NCBI GenBank assembly: GCA_938034975.1 | Contig: CALHNI010000031.1 | Location: forward strand, 1-64,000 | Length of the DNA: 64,000 bases | Direction: 5' to 3' | Origin: Candidatus Goldiibacteriota bacterium | Lineage (GTDB): Bacteria > Oederibacteriota > PGYV01 > DYJU01 | In this document: piece by piece, positions 19,501-33,117 of the stretch | How the letters are laid out: each line of letters opens with the position of its first letter | Position numbering within the stretch: the first letter of the stretch is position 1 | Notes under the pieces: generated by a model | Database searches by the model: none | The model's input: the letters and a program-made list of their open reading frames with translations, nothing else | What the model was told of the DNA's origin: nothing | Made by a program: the position numbers and the translations under genes

Positions 19501-19904
19501 CAGTAAAAACGCATTAGAAAACGCGTTTTTTACGGAAAAATTTTTATTATTTTTATTAAACAAATTTTTATTTTTATAACGCCTTACTTTTATTCACACG
19601 TTTTTTATTTAAAATAAAGAACTAGTGTTGTTTTAAATATTTTATTATTTTTTTCTGAAAATCGCAATATTTTAATGCGACCGTAAAAACGCATTAGAAA
19701 ATGCGTTTTTACGGAAATATAAAATATTTTTGGCTTTTTTGCTTAATAATTTTTTATTTTTATAGTAAATTGCTTTAATTCACCTGTTTTTTAATTTTAA
19801 AAACAAATATACTCTTAAAATACTTATTTGTTTATAAACCTTTTTATATATTTTCTCTTTTCCCCTGAAAAACGCTAATGCGTTTTTCAGGTGCGATTTT
19901 CATG
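19501..19904 (+). repeat. Double-hairpin element copy C, interrupted by copy B
   Basis: Left hairpin 19501-19535; right hairpin ctgaaaatcgcaatattttaatgcga interrupted at 19680 and resumed at 19892 with tgcgattttcatg. Confidence 0.85.
19681..19891 (+). mobile_element. Double-hairpin MITE-like element copy B, inserted into copy C with 5-bp TSD (TGCGA)
   Basis: CCGTAAAAACGCATTAG...CTAATGCGTTTTTCAGG; imperfect TIRs CC(GT/TG)AAAAACGCATTAG; TSD TGCGA at 19676-19680 and 19892-19896. Confidence 0.85.
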
Positions 19905-19920
19905 TATGCTATAAATACAA

Positions 19921-19957
19921 TTAAGCGGAGACAGATTTTTTTCTATCTCCGCTTAAT
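19921..19957 (-). terminator. Intrinsic terminator-like hairpin downstream of groEL
   Basis: ttaagcggagacagatttttttctatctccgcttaa inverted repeat just after the groEL stop. Confidence 0.65.
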
Positions 19958-19962
19958 TTAAA

Positions 19963-21911
<1,949 letters not shown>

Positions 21912-21940
21912 AAATGTCCTTCCTCCTTTCTTAAATTTGA

Positions 21941-23848
21941 TTATTTTGTTTTTTTATCATCATCAACAACTTCATAATCCGCATCAACAACATTATCTTT
22001 ATCTTTTGAATTTGAATTTGTTGATTCTGCCCCTGGTGCTTTTTGCCCTGAACTCTGATACATTTTTGTAGCAACTTTATGCCATTTGCCTGTTAAATCT
22101 TCCATGGCTTTTTTTATTTCATCTACCGGGGCTTTGTTTTTTAACAAATCCTTCACTTTGACTGCTGCATCTTCTAATTCTTTTTTTTCATCAGCAGACA
22201 CCTTATCACCTACTTCTTTTAATGTCTTTTCAGCATTATAAACCATACTATCTGCCTGATTTCTTATTTCAACTTCTTCTTTTTGTTTTCTATCCTGTTC
22301 TCTATACTGTTCTGCTTCCTTTATCTTTTTTTCTATTTCTTCTTTTGTAAGTCCAGAAGAAGCAGTTATTGTTATTTTTTGTTCTTTCTGCGTTGCAAGG
22401 TCTTTTGCAGAAACATTAAGTATACCATTTGCATCAATATCAAAAGTAACTTCTATTTGTGGAACACCCCTGGGTGCTGGTGGTATCCCATCAAGATGAA
22501 ACCTTCCAATTGTCTTGTTATCACGAGCCATCTCCCTTTCGCCCTGTAAAACATGTATTTCAACACTGGTTTGATTATCAGCTGCTGTTGAAAATATTTC
22601 ACTTTTTCTTGTTGGAATAGTTGTATTTCTTTCAATCAATTTAGTAAAAACACCGCCTAAGGTCTCAATCCCCAAAGATAATGGTGTAACATCAAGTAAT
22701 ACAATATCTTTTACATCTCCCTGTAAAACTCCTGCCTGTATGGCAGCACCCACTGCAACAACTTCATCAGGATTTACACCTTTGTGTGGTTCTTTACCAA
22801 AAAATTTCCGGACAAGTTCAACAACTGCCGGCATTCTTGTCATACCACCAACTAAAACAACTTCATCAATATCTTTGGCATCCAAATTTGCATCAGCAAG
22901 ACATTTTTTACACGGTTCTATGGTCCTGTCAATCAAATCTGCCACGAGTTGTTCTAACTTTGCTCTTGTTAAATTAATTACAAGATGCTTTGGACCAGTT
23001 GCATCAGCAGTTATAAATGGTAAATTAATTTCTGTTTGTGTTGTTGAAGATAGTTCTATCTTTGCCTTTTCTGCTGCTTCTTTAAGGCGTTGCAATACAA
23101 CTCTATCCTTACTTAAATCAATACCTGTATCTTTTTTAAATTCTTCAATAAGCCATTCAATTATTCTCTGGTCAAAATCATCTCCACCTAAATGTGTATC
23201 TCCATTAGTTGCTTTAACTTCAAAAACACCATCTCCTATTTCAAGAATTGATATATCAAAAGTTCCACCACCTAAATCATATACTGCTATCTTTTCGTTT
23301 TTCTTTTTATCAAGTCCATAAGCAAGTGATGCTGCTGTTGGTTCATTTATTATTCTCAAAACTTCAAGTCCGGCTATTTTCCCTGCATCTTTGGTTGCCT
23401 GTCTCTGCGAGTCATTAAAATAAGCCGGAACTGTTATGACTGCCTGAGTTACTTTTTCTCCAAGATAACTTTCAGCATCAGCTTTTAGCTTCATTAATAT
23501 CATAGCTGAAATTTCAGGTGGGCTATATCTTTTTCCCTGAACTTCTACATGTGCATCTCCATTTGGTGCTTCAACAACTTTATAAGGTGCTCTTTTTATT
23601 TCTTCTCCTACTTCTGAATATTTTCTACCCATAAATCTTTTAATGGAAAAAATTGTATTTTCCGGATTAGCTACTGCCTGTCTTTTCCCTGGTAATCCAA
23701 CTACTCTTTCTCCTGTTTTTGTAAATCCTACAACTGATGGCGTAGTTCTGTTACCTTCTGAATTAACAATAACTTTTGGTTCTTTTCCTTCCATTACAGC
23801 AACGCAAGAATTGGTTGTGCCTAAATCTATTCCTATTATTTTTGGCAT
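21941..23848 (-). CDS. dnaK: Molecular chaperone DnaK (Hsp70)
   Basis: [48 protein letters not shown]. Start placed at 23848 rather than the ORF limit 23899. Confidence 0.98.
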   Translation of the reverse strand: MPKIIGIDLGTTNSCVAVMEGKEPKVIVNSEGNRTTPSVVGFTKTGERVVGLPGKRQAVANPENTIFSIKRFMGRKYSEVGEEIKRAPYKVVEAPNGDAHVEVQGKRYSPPEISAMILMKLKADAESYLGEKVTQAVITVPAYFNDSQRQATKDAGKIAGLEVLRIINEPTAASLAYGLDKKKNEKIAVYDLGGGTFDISILEIGDGVFEVKATNGDTHLGGDDFDQRIIEWLIEEFKKDTGIDLSKDRVVLQRLKEAAEKAKIELSSTTQTEINLPFITADATGPKHLVINLTRAKLEQLVADLIDRTIEPCKKCLADANLDAKDIDEVVLVGGMTRMPAVVELVRKFFGKEPHKGVNPDEVVAVGAAIQAGVLQGDVKDIVLLDVTPLSLGIETLGGVFTKLIERNTTIPTRKSEIFSTAADNQTSVEIHVLQGEREMARDNKTIGRFHLDGIPPAPRGVPQIEVTFDIDANGILNVSAKDLATQKEQKITITASSGLTKEEIEKKIKEAEQYREQDRKQKEEVEIRNQADSMVYNAEKTLKEVGDKVSADEKKELEDAAVKVKDLLKNKAPVDEIKKAMEDLTGKWHKVATKMYQSSGQKAPGAESTNSNSKDKDNVVDADYEVVDDDKKTK

Positions 23849-24136
23849 TTTTTGACTCCTTTTTTTATTTTTTTTAAATTTTATATAATTAATAAGCAAT
23901 AATCATACCACTTTATATATTTATTTTTAATGCATTTTTTTATATTAATGTTTAAAAATTTAACTTTTTAATAAAAGCAACGGTTTCATTTTGAAACATT
24001 TGTTGTTGGAATTCATTGGTTATATATAAACTATAATTTTTTTGTAATAGCAATCCATTAATTGCCATACGTTTTTTTATTAGGCGATTACCAGTTATTT
24101 TTATTTTTTTTGTTAACATATAAATAAAAATAAAAA

Positions 24137-24171
24137 CCCGTTTCTTTTTTTTTAAAAAAAAAAGAAACGGG
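24137..24171 (-). terminator. Intrinsic terminator downstream of the Thr-rich FlgD-like protein gene
   Basis: cccgtttctttttttttaaaaaaaaaagaaacggg perfect stem; followed on the minus strand by TTTTTATTTTTATTT. Confidence 0.75.
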
Positions 24172-24200
24172 CAAAAGGGGTTTAGGTCTTTTTTATTCGC

Positions 24201-27200
24201 CTACAATTCTTCTCCTACCTTCCTTACAATTATTAACTTTTTAATCAATTTCTGTGTTTTACCTGTTAATTCATTCCTGCCTTCTATTATTAATGGATAA
24301 ATTCCTGTGCTTACATTCTGTCCGGTTGATGTTTTCATATCCCAGTTAATTTCACCATATATCATCTCTCCATTTAATACTCTTACTATTTCTCCTGCTA
24401 TATTATATACTTTTACTCTTACCTGCCCTTTATTCTTTTTCTCCCATATTATTTTTACATCATTTACTCCTTTATTATCTATTATATACGGATTCGGTAT
24501 TATTTTTATTTCACCTAACACTTCATTTTCTCCTGCATTTATTATTGATACTGTTTTGGTCGCTACTGTTGTAAATCCTGATGATGTTTTTACTTCTACC
24601 TTTATCTCATAAATACCACTGTCAACTAATCTGCCAAAATCATTTTTTCCATCCCATTTTATCCTTGAACCATTCCCGTAATTAAATTCTATTTCCTGTT
24701 CCTTACCTATTAAAAGCACATCATCTATTGAAAGATCAACAACTGTATCTGTTGCTTTTTTCTCTATAATTTGTTTTACCAACTCGCCTGCTGTATTATA
24801 TATGCTTAATTTCACATACTCTTCTACTTTTAATATTTGCACATCATATATATATGTTGTCTCATATCCATAGGCATCTTTTCCACTAATCTTTATAAAA
24901 TATACTCCCTGATCCACATTCTGTCCGTTGCTGTTTAATCCATTCCATTCAAAATCAACGTATTCTTCTCCTATATGTTCTTTTGTTTGAATACCACTTA
25001 TCCTTATTACCAGCAATCCTTCTTCAGGATTATATATATTGCTTTCTTTCCCATTTACCATAAGTTTTACATCTTTTATTGAATCTGCCATTCTTGTATT
25101 TGCCAGTAATGCTATTTTTTCTCCTCCTGAATTGTATATTTCTATTACCAGCACATAAGGGAATGGAACTGGTGTCATTGTAATCGTAGGAGTTATGGTA
25201 GAAGTGGATGTTTCAGTTATTGTTGGTGTTATTGTAAAAGTAAAAGTTTGTGTCGGTGTATTGGTTAAAGTTGGTGTATTTGTCAATGTATACGTATTTG
25301 TGTTAGTTGGAGTTACAGTCCTTGTATATGTATTTGTATTCGTCGGGGTATCTGTTCTTGTATATGTATTTGTTGGTGTATCTGTATTTGTCCGGGTATT
25401 CGTATTTGTAAATGTAAATGTTGGTGAAAAAGTATTTGTTGGAGTATTTGTATAACTTGGTGTATTTGTATCTGTGGCAGTATTAGTATCAGTTCGTGTA
25501 AAAGTAAATGTGGGGGTAAATGTCACTGTAAAAGTTTCTGTCTGTGTATTTGTGTATGTTGCTGTATTTGTCTCTGTGCGTGTATATGTCTCTGTTGGTG
25601 TATTCGTATATGTTCGTGTGTTTGTCTCGGTTGGTGTATTTGTATATGTCCGCGTATATGTCTCGGTTACTGTCTCTGTTGCTGTGTTTGTGTATGTCAC
25701 TGTATTTGTATCTGTTGGTGTATTCGTATATGTTCGTGTATTTGTCTCGGTTGGTGTATTTGTGTATGTCCGCGTATATGTCTCGGTTGCTGTCTCTGTT
25801 GCTGTTGCGGTATTAGTATCTGTTTCAGTTGAAGTATTTGTATTTGTTATTGTTTGCGTTACTGTCTGCGTTATTGTTGACGTTATACTCGGTGTTATAC
25901 TCGGACTTACTGTATTTGTTATTGTCGCTGTTATTGTCTGCGTTTCTGTCCGTGTCATTGTTGACGTTATAGTAAAAGTTATTGTCCGCGTTATTGTAGG
26001 TGTTATTGTTGCTGTTATTGTCGGTGATGTCGTATTTGTTATTGTCCTTGTTACTGTACGCGTCATAGTTTGAGTTATTGTTGAAGTTATTGTCCTTGTT
26101 ATTGTCCGGGTTATTGTCGGTGTTATCGTCTGTGTCACTGTATTTGTCTGTGCCTGCGTTATTGTTAATGTTGCTGTTACCACAACAAACGCAACTGAAT
26201 TTGACCTGCCCACATCATCATACGCTATATTATGCACCCCTGTTGGTGTTATTGTCTGAGTTATTGTTAATGTTATTGTCGGGGTTATAGTTGGTGTATT
26301 TACAATACACCCGCTTATCCCGCATGGTTCTTCCCCACTATTTGAATCCATCACACTTGCACTTTTCCATTCACATACAAGTGTTCCGTTATAATATAAC
26401 GTTAAATATTTATTATCTGAACTCGGGGTTCCACAATTTGCTGAATCTCTTATTTTACTATAATCATTAGTATAATCATGATTCTGCCCATTGCTTCTTC
26501 TTATATAAGTTGTCCCGTTTGCTTCTATATACCCACCTCCACCCGGAAGCAACGGTTCATTATAATTCCCATTGCTAAATCTATGCTCATAATATAAATT
26601 TGTCATTCTGCCTGCACCACAATTTATTGTTCCGTATGTTACAAATCCATTATTGTTTACGCTGTAATTTTTTACATTGGTCCCGCTCCCGAAAAAAACT
26701 CCATGATTATTTGTCTGCGCCCACCATGAAGTATCTGCATCATAAACATAATATCTCCATGTTAATAATCTTACAGGGGACCCTGACTCACTCCAGTTAT
26801 ATATGCGAAACTTTATTCTTGTATCAATATTATTTGAAGCGTCATTACATACCACTAAATCTAATTTATAAGGATCCGGTGTCCCTACTATATTAACAGA
26901 TATTGAAACCTGATTATCTCTGCTTAAACCCTGCGAACAGCTGCCATACACACTGCAATCCCTTATTGGCACTATTAAATTCTTTGTCCCGCTCATTTCT
27001 TTTGGTATCTGTGTTATTATTGTTACATTCCGCCATACATTGCTATACGGTATTACATACCCACCGTTTAACCCGCTAACATCAGTATGGTCTGTACTTG
27101 TTACAGTTACTGTTGTGCTATCATACCACCATGTTGTATTTTTAAATAATCTGCTTGTTCCGCCATATTCCTGATTTGCAAATAGCCAGTCATCACCACA

Positions 27201-27413
27201 ACCAGGCGTTGTATCATCAGATAGCGCAATCCCAAATGCCTGTCCGCATCCAGGATTATCTCCTCTCACCTGAAATGTTATTGTTATTACCTGACCAGGC
27301 GCAGGTGATGCAGGACTTATTGCAAGATTCTGAACATACGATGTTCCAAATATTTTTCCACTAATTATAAACAGACCAATCCCTATCAATACTGGAATCA
27401 GTCTTTTTCTCAT
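24201..27413 (-). CDS. Large surface protein: N-terminal secreted domain, Thr-rich TIT/TNT repeat stalk, three FlgD-Ig-like C-terminal modules
   Basis: Signal MRKRLIPVLIGIGLFIISGKIFG; TITxTxTxT repeats; VEEYVKLSIYNTAGELVKQI..., RVKVYNIAGEIVRVLNG...STGIYPLIIEGRN. Start 27413 preceded by aaaggaaagaaaaa. Confidence 0.8.
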   Translation of the reverse strand: MRKRLIPVLIGIGLFIISGKIFGTSYVQNLAISPASPAPGQVITITFQVRGDNPGCGQAFGIALSDDTTPGCGDDWLFANQEYGGTSRLFKNTTWWYDSTTVTVTSTDHTDVSGLNGGYVIPYSNVWRNVTIITQIPKEMSGTKNLIVPIRDCSVYGSCSQGLSRDNQVSISVNIVGTPDPYKLDLVVCNDASNNIDTRIKFRIYNWSESGSPVRLLTWRYYVYDADTSWWAQTNNHGVFFGSGTNVKNYSVNNNGFVTYGTINCGAGRMTNLYYEHRFSNGNYNEPLLPGGGGYIEANGTTYIRRSNGQNHDYTNDYSKIRDSANCGTPSSDNKYLTLYYNGTLVCEWKSASVMDSNSGEEPCGISGCIVNTPTITPTITLTITQTITPTGVHNIAYDDVGRSNSVAFVVVTATLTITQAQTNTVTQTITPTITRTITRTITSTITQTMTRTVTRTITNTTSPTITATITPTITRTITFTITSTMTRTETQTITATITNTVSPSITPSITSTITQTVTQTITNTNTSTETDTNTATATETATETYTRTYTNTPTETNTRTYTNTPTDTNTVTYTNTATETVTETYTRTYTNTPTETNTRTYTNTPTETYTRTETNTATYTNTQTETFTVTFTPTFTFTRTDTNTATDTNTPSYTNTPTNTFSPTFTFTNTNTRTNTDTPTNTYTRTDTPTNTNTYTRTVTPTNTNTYTLTNTPTLTNTPTQTFTFTITPTITETSTSTITPTITMTPVPFPYVLVIEIYNSGGEKIALLANTRMADSIKDVKLMVNGKESNIYNPEEGLLVIRISGIQTKEHIGEEYVDFEWNGLNSNGQNVDQGVYFIKISGKDAYGYETTYIYDVQILKVEEYVKLSIYNTAGELVKQIIEKKATDTVVDLSIDDVLLIGKEQEIEFNYGNGSRIKWDGKNDFGRLVDSGIYEIKVEVKTSSGFTTVATKTVSIINAGENEVLGEIKIIPNPYIIDNKGVNDVKIIWEKKNKGQVRVKVYNIAGEIVRVLNGEMIYGEINWDMKTSTGQNVSTGIYPLIIEGRNELTGKTQKLIKKLIIVRKVGEEL
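25190..26300 (-). repeat. Thr-rich stalk microrepeat region, with an internal 120-bp tandem duplication
   Basis: 25561-25680 and 25681-25800 align column for column; surrounding tgtatttgt/tattgt short-period repeats. Confidence 0.85.
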
Positions 27414-27473
27414 TTTTTCTTTCCTTTTTATTTTATATTTTGCAGGCATAACAAGCCCACATTTCCAACTGCA

Positions 27474-30400
27474 TTATCGCTCTCGCTCTAAATCAATATC
27501 TTTATCTCTATTACTATACAAAACTCCTTTTATCCCTTTTGCTTTTATTGCCTTTATAACATCTTCCTCATCTATCATTGCATAATACTCCTTTTTATCT
27601 ATTAAATATGGCAACCTCGCCAATTTTACCCAGAAACATACAAATCCCCATTGCCCAACTGCAAGGTTCGTTATCGTCCACCTTACTACCCTTGTTGTTC
27701 CGTATGTATCTACAGTGCAGGTTGAACTTGCTGTTCCTGTTGAACACCCTATGAAATCAGTTATCGCTGGTATCGTATCCCATATATTAAATGTTGCTGC
27801 TTGTGGTCCGGGATTTGTATATGATATACAATATGTTATTGTATCTCCTAACATCACTATGCCTTTATCTATTGATTTTGCTAAATTTACTACTAATGCT
27901 GGTGTATTTGTCACTGTCAATGTTAATGTTACAGTTAAAGTTAAAGTAGGAGTTGCTGTTCTAGTTATTGTCTGTGTTATTGTTGGTGATGCTGGCAGTG
28001 TTGGTGTTATCGTTGGTGTATTTGTAGGTGATTGACATACAAGCGGTGCTCCTTCTATTAATTTTCCGTTATTTTTTGTTCCGCCAAGCATCATATAAAC
28101 ATTTGCAGTTGATGTTAATCTCTTATTTGTTCCACTGGTGCCACCATTATAATAAAACATAAATACCTGATCAGGTGCTGTTGATGTATACGCCGTTTGC
28201 CCTCTGTTCCAATCCGAACCCCATGTTACTATCCCTGTCTGGTCTAAGTATATTGTTGTTCCTGAATCCGGCACTAAAACTGATACATAGGAATCATTCC
28301 CTCCATGCATACTCATTAAAAAATCATTATCAAGCAAATGTGACCCTGTTCCACCGCTTGCCATCCAGTTTAAATTCCTGTTATTATATCCTGGAACATA
28401 ATCCATATCTGATGGATTCCAGAATTGGGTTACCTGCCCTCCTGTTACTGCCTGCACAGCTGCTGTTCCACCTGTTAATCTTATCCTTACTACGCCAGGT
28501 ATGTTATCCGGATTCATTACAACTGCCTGAGAGCCTGCATTTACTGTTCCTGATGATACTACCTGCCATGTCCCGGTTGCACCACTTATTGCAAAATTTC
28601 CAACTGAACCTGATGCTGGGACATATTTTTCTACTGTATAATTTTGACTCCCTGTCCCAAGCCCGGTTAATAATACTCTCCCATCTCCACTTTTAGTCCA
28701 GACACCGTATAATGTTTCTCCATTACCTGCCATTTTTTTATTATTTGGAGTTACTGCATACATAAATGCTGATTGCTGCCCTCCACCGCCTAAATCAAGT
28801 GCAAATGTATTTCCTTTATAAACCATAACATTACTCTGACTTATAACCATATATAATCCTTCTGATGAACTATCTGTTCCACCAAATAACCAGCATGAAT
28901 TGGCTGCTATATCCTGATTTGTAACCTGAGACCATGTTACTCCTCCATCTAATGATCTTACTATAAAAACTGTTACTGTTGTTGCATTCGGATTTATTAC
29001 GACCAAAGTATCTCCATGATTTGTATCATTATAATTAGATTCCGGATCCCTGTTCATCCTTGTTATAAATACTTTATCACTTGTGTTCATATCTGTTGAA
29101 TATAAAAACATCTGCCTTCCATTATTGTCTCTGCCAGGCATTGAATCAAATTCCCATAATACAGGATATGTTGATGTTATCTTATAATATGCTCTTGCTG
29201 GTGATGCTACAGGTAATGTATATGTATATTCCCGCCAGGCATTTAATGTCTGGTTTGTTATTACCTGATTATTTATTGTAAGTGGTGCTGTTGTTGATGG
29301 CTGACCACCTGTTACCTGATATAAGTTTACTGTGGTATTATCCTGTAAAGCATATATATGTATTTTAGATGTCCATGTTCCGTCCTGTCCATCATTAAAG
29401 TATGAACCGTATGATTTCCACGTATATGAACATCCCAAATGTTTTACTATTGCATTGGCAACTGGCTCTGACTGCTTATAGCCCGCACAATTATCCCTGC
29501 CATTTGCACGGTTTATTATTGGTATTGTTCCATCTGTTATTGATCCGGTTATGGCAAACTTAAACTGCTTTACTGCTGTTGATGTTATTGACTGGGCTGC
29601 CCAGTATATTCCCCACGCAGGCGTCCCGCTTGGCGTTGGATTTCCGCTTCCTGCTATGTAACTTGTCCCTGATGGGAAGCTATCCCATACATCTATTGTT
29701 AAATCCTGAACACCATAATTATATATAGTTATTGTGTATGTTATTGTATCCCCTGTCTGTTTTGATTCCTTGCTTATTGTATATGCGCACATCTCAGCAG
29801 GTGGTGCTATAAATACCATTTCGCATACAGGATGATTATCATTTCCTATGCATAACTCTGAATTTGCAAATCCTGAATATGACTCCCAAAACAAATATAT
29901 TGGATAATTTGATGTTATGTGTATATCATAAACGTTTTTTAATGTCCTGAACATCACGCCCTGAAAAGGTCCTGTTGTTGTCTGTATTGCAGGCGTGCAT
30001 CCTGGTGCATTTATTACTGTCCCTGGCAAAAATGCTATTGCGTGCAATGTTGCCGGACCCTGCCAGCCATTTGCATAATTTGAACTTACCCAGAATTCCA
30101 CATCTACCGGTCTTCCTGTATTTATTCCGCTTACAAATTTCGCATCATTATTTATTCCTTCCATTATTTTTGCGCCCATCGCTGCCTGCACAGGCACATT
30201 TGATCTTACTCTAAATGGTCTACCTTTAGCCGGGGCCCATGTATTTGCTGGCGTTGGCGACCAACCAATATGTGTCCCAGGATTTACAACAAATGGTCCT
30301 GCTACCTGTGTCCATGTTCCTGCTCCATTTGCTGATGTGCAAGGTAAATTATTTACAGGTCCTGTTGCCGGATCAAACCTGTCTATAAAAACTGTTGCCG

Positions 30401-31483
30401 GTGCATTTAATCCTGTTATAACTATATTATTATTTCCGGAACAGCAAGGTATATCAACATCTGTCACATATCAGTATAACTCTGTTCCTATCTGTAATCC
30501 ATCTGCCTTGTTTATTCCAAAAGTAAAATAATTATCTCCGTCTGTTGCTGCTGAAAACACATCTCCTTTATAGCATAATATATCTCCGCCCGTTACATTT
30601 ATTCTATATGCTCCCTGCACTGATAAATCTGTGCCTCTACCTGTTGCTGATGGTCCCCAACTATACACTCCATTTGCATTTATATTTACACTGAATCCTG
30701 TTGCTACCCATGCCGCACCATTCCAATAATCCACACTTACAGTTACAGCATTGTTATTTATATTAAAAAACATTAATGCATCTCCACGGTTCGGATCATT
30801 ACTATTTCCATCTACGTTTGCTACATATGGTCCAGGGACATTTCCACTCATATCACTATCGCACCTCATAAATGTACAAAATTTATTACCCTTAAAACTC
30901 TGTGCATTTACTGTATTTGTTGCACTCTGACTTGCAATAAAACTTGCACAATCTGATGCTGCTGTGCAATGCCATGAATTCCTGTCATTTGCTTCATAAG
31001 GTATGCTTGAATTTATTTCCCAGCATACCGGCTGGTCTGATTCACACATAAAATATGTAAATCCAAATCCATTTACTAAATCCGCAGAACCTCTTGTCCT
31101 TGCAGGATAATATATAGTCCCTAAATTTATAACTTCAATAGGCGTATCTGCGTTTGGTACAAATTGGTTTAAAATGGGCGCTCCGCCATTTATCTGAGTA
31201 AATGTTGGTGGTGTCATCTGCCCGTTTACCGCATACAACCGCACTGTTGTATTTGGCTGTGTGGTGAATAAATACATATGCCCGATGTTTGATTGCTGAG
31301 TTAATGCAAAGTTGGTCCAGGCCAGTTATCATTACTTCCCACATCTCCCCATGCTGCAAAAGTCCGGTATATTGCTCCATAATTTACTTGGATTATAATT
31401 AATAAATTTATAAGTAATATTATGTAGGTTTTTAATTTGGATGGAATTTTATCTTTGCCACTTTTTTCATTTTTATTTTTCAT
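27474..31483 (-). pseudogene. Disrupted large secreted DUF11-type repeat protein (signal peptide ORF 31301-31483, middle ORF 30471-31277, main ORF 27474-30467)
   Basis: 31301-31483 runs into WTNFALTQQSNIGHMYLFTTQP only after a frameshift near 31311-31330; 30471-30473 is an in-frame TGA (GTELY-TGA-YVTDVDIP) between two same-frame ORFs; DUF11-like TNxA/GDTITYTITIYNYG modules. Confidence 0.7.
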
Positions 31484-31884
31484 CTTCTAAACCCCTTTTT
31501 AATTTTTTACTTTTATCTTTCCCTTAAAATTCTAAAAATAAAACATCTGTGGCTATTACAATTATACTTTATATTTATTTTAGAGTCAATATTTTGTTAA
31601 AAAGTTTTGTATAAAACAACGCTTTCGTGTATTTTTCTATTTAAGCGATTAATTACATAAATTAAATTTTGATAAATTTTATGATTTTAAAAACTCATTA
31701 TAATTTTTTTGATTCATTTTGACTTTTATCCTTTTTTATATAAATCAATAAATAGTAACAAATTTATAAAAAAAACTATAATCAAAAGTATTGTTGTAAA
31801 AGTAATTTTAAAAATAAAAAACGCAGACAAAGTCAATATTGTAATAATTAAAAGATATAAAGAAATAAATAGTTTTTGCATATT

Positions 31885-33117
31885 TCACCTTAAATTAAAA
31901 AATAAAATTAAATAAAAACATAAAGATAAAAATAAAATTGAATTTTCATAAATTAATCCCAAAAATGACTTATGCAATTTAATTTTTTGTGCAAATGATA
32001 AGAAAATAAAAAATTTATTCAAAAAAATTATTAAAAAAAACAGCAAAATAAAGAACATAACCATCTTAATTAACCTGTTATCATTCATAGAAAAAGCAAG
32101 TTCAAAAACAATATAAATATTTAAAATTAAATTTAAAAAGAGATTTAAAATTAACTGAAAATTTTCTTTTACTTTATTAATATTATATTTAATAGAAGTA
32201 ACTGTCAAATTATCATCTTTATTGTTTTTTATAAATTCAGCAGAAGTCAAAAATAAAAAATATAAAAATATTAAAGAAATAACAAAAAATCTAATTTTAA
32301 TTTCAGATGTAAAAAGATAAAAAAATATGATTAATATATTGTTAATAATATCATAAAATAAAAATCTTTTATATTTTTCTTCGGTTAATAGATTAAATGC
32401 ATTGGTTATAAATAATATTACTAAAATTAATAATACCGGCTGCCAGATTAAAAATGTTTTATATGCTGTTAAAATTTTATAAAATATAATAAAATGCAAA
32501 ATAACAAGCGAATAAAAAATTGAATATTTATTTTTTAACATACCAACAGCATTTGTATTAAACACTGAAAAACCAAACATTAAAAGAATTAAGGCAGTTA
32601 AATAAAATTTATTTAATTTTTCGCTTTCATAAAAATTAAAAAAAACTCCCAGAATAAATATTGCAAATATAATATAAAATATATGTTTTCTCGTTTCTAT
32701 TTCATGAGATAAACCACTATAAAAAAATATCAGATTCGCAATTATTAACCCTGTAAATATTATAAAAAATTTTTCAAAAAAAATTACCGCAATTGCCGAA
32801 AGCAAAAATAAAAAATTCATTATTACATCATAATAGTCATTTGTTTTTTTTAAAATAATTATATTTAAAATTATTATAAATAAAAAAACATAAATTTTTC
32901 TTAATGGAAATCCTACAAGAAAATCAGTTTTATGTATGTAAAAAAAGATAAAAACGAAAATAAAAAACAAACTAATTAAAATTGCACTAAAAATCCATAA
33001 CTGTTTATTTTTTCGTTTAGTTGAAATAAAAGACACAGCTAATAAAATCCCGGAAAATAATAAATAAACCGGAAAAGAAAGTAAAAACCTTTCCAAAAAA
33101 TCCACCTGAAAAAACAT
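31885..33117 (-). CDS. Polytopic membrane protein, possibly NuoN/MnhD-like but highly divergent
   Basis: About 12 or more hydrophobic segments over 410 aa; position after NuoJ-like and NuoK-like parts. Confidence 0.5.
   Translation of the reverse strand: MFFQVDFLERFLLSFPVYLLFSGILLAVSFISTKRKNKQLWIFSAILISLFFIFVFIFFYIHKTDFLVGFPLRKIYVFLFIIILNIIILKKTNDYYDVIMNFLFLLSAIAVIFFEKFFIIFTGLIIANLIFFYSGLSHEIETRKHIFYIIFAIFILGVFFNFYESEKLNKFYLTALILLMFGFSVFNTNAVGMLKNKYSIFYSLVILHFIIFYKILTAYKTFLIWQPVLLILVILFITNAFNLLTEEKYKRFLFYDIINNILIIFFYLFTSEIKIRFFVISLIFLYFLFLTSAEFIKNNKDDNLTVTSIKYNINKVKENFQLILNLFLNLILNIYIVFELAFSMNDNRLIKMVMFFILLFFLIIFLNKFFIFLSFAQKIKLHKSFLGLIYENSILFLSLCFYLILFFNLR

Noticed and set aside
23850-24060. 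CIRCE operator upstream of dnaK
   Set aside because: No TTAGCACTC/GAGTGCTAA pair is visible; only a short GTTTCA-TTT-TGAAAC palindrome.
25195-26073. Plus-strand ORFs rich in Val/Phe (e.g. 25195-25455, 25474-26073; also 640-885, 1465-1671)
   Set aside because: They are antisense shadows of the Thr-rich TNT repeat stalks; the repeat period keeps the opposite frames open. No start context or domain.
30471-30473. Genome-wide TGA recoding (to Gly or Trp)
   Set aside because: TGA ends other confident genes here: 7801-9147 (TSK-TGA), the ABC permease at 16519 (QWRG-TGA) and gmd at 58102 (EEII-TGA). A point mutation or sequence error is simpler.
31135-31380. 81-aa minus-strand ORF MEQYTGLLQHGEMW...
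   Set aside because: Out-of-frame reading of the disrupted DUF11 protein gene; no independent support.
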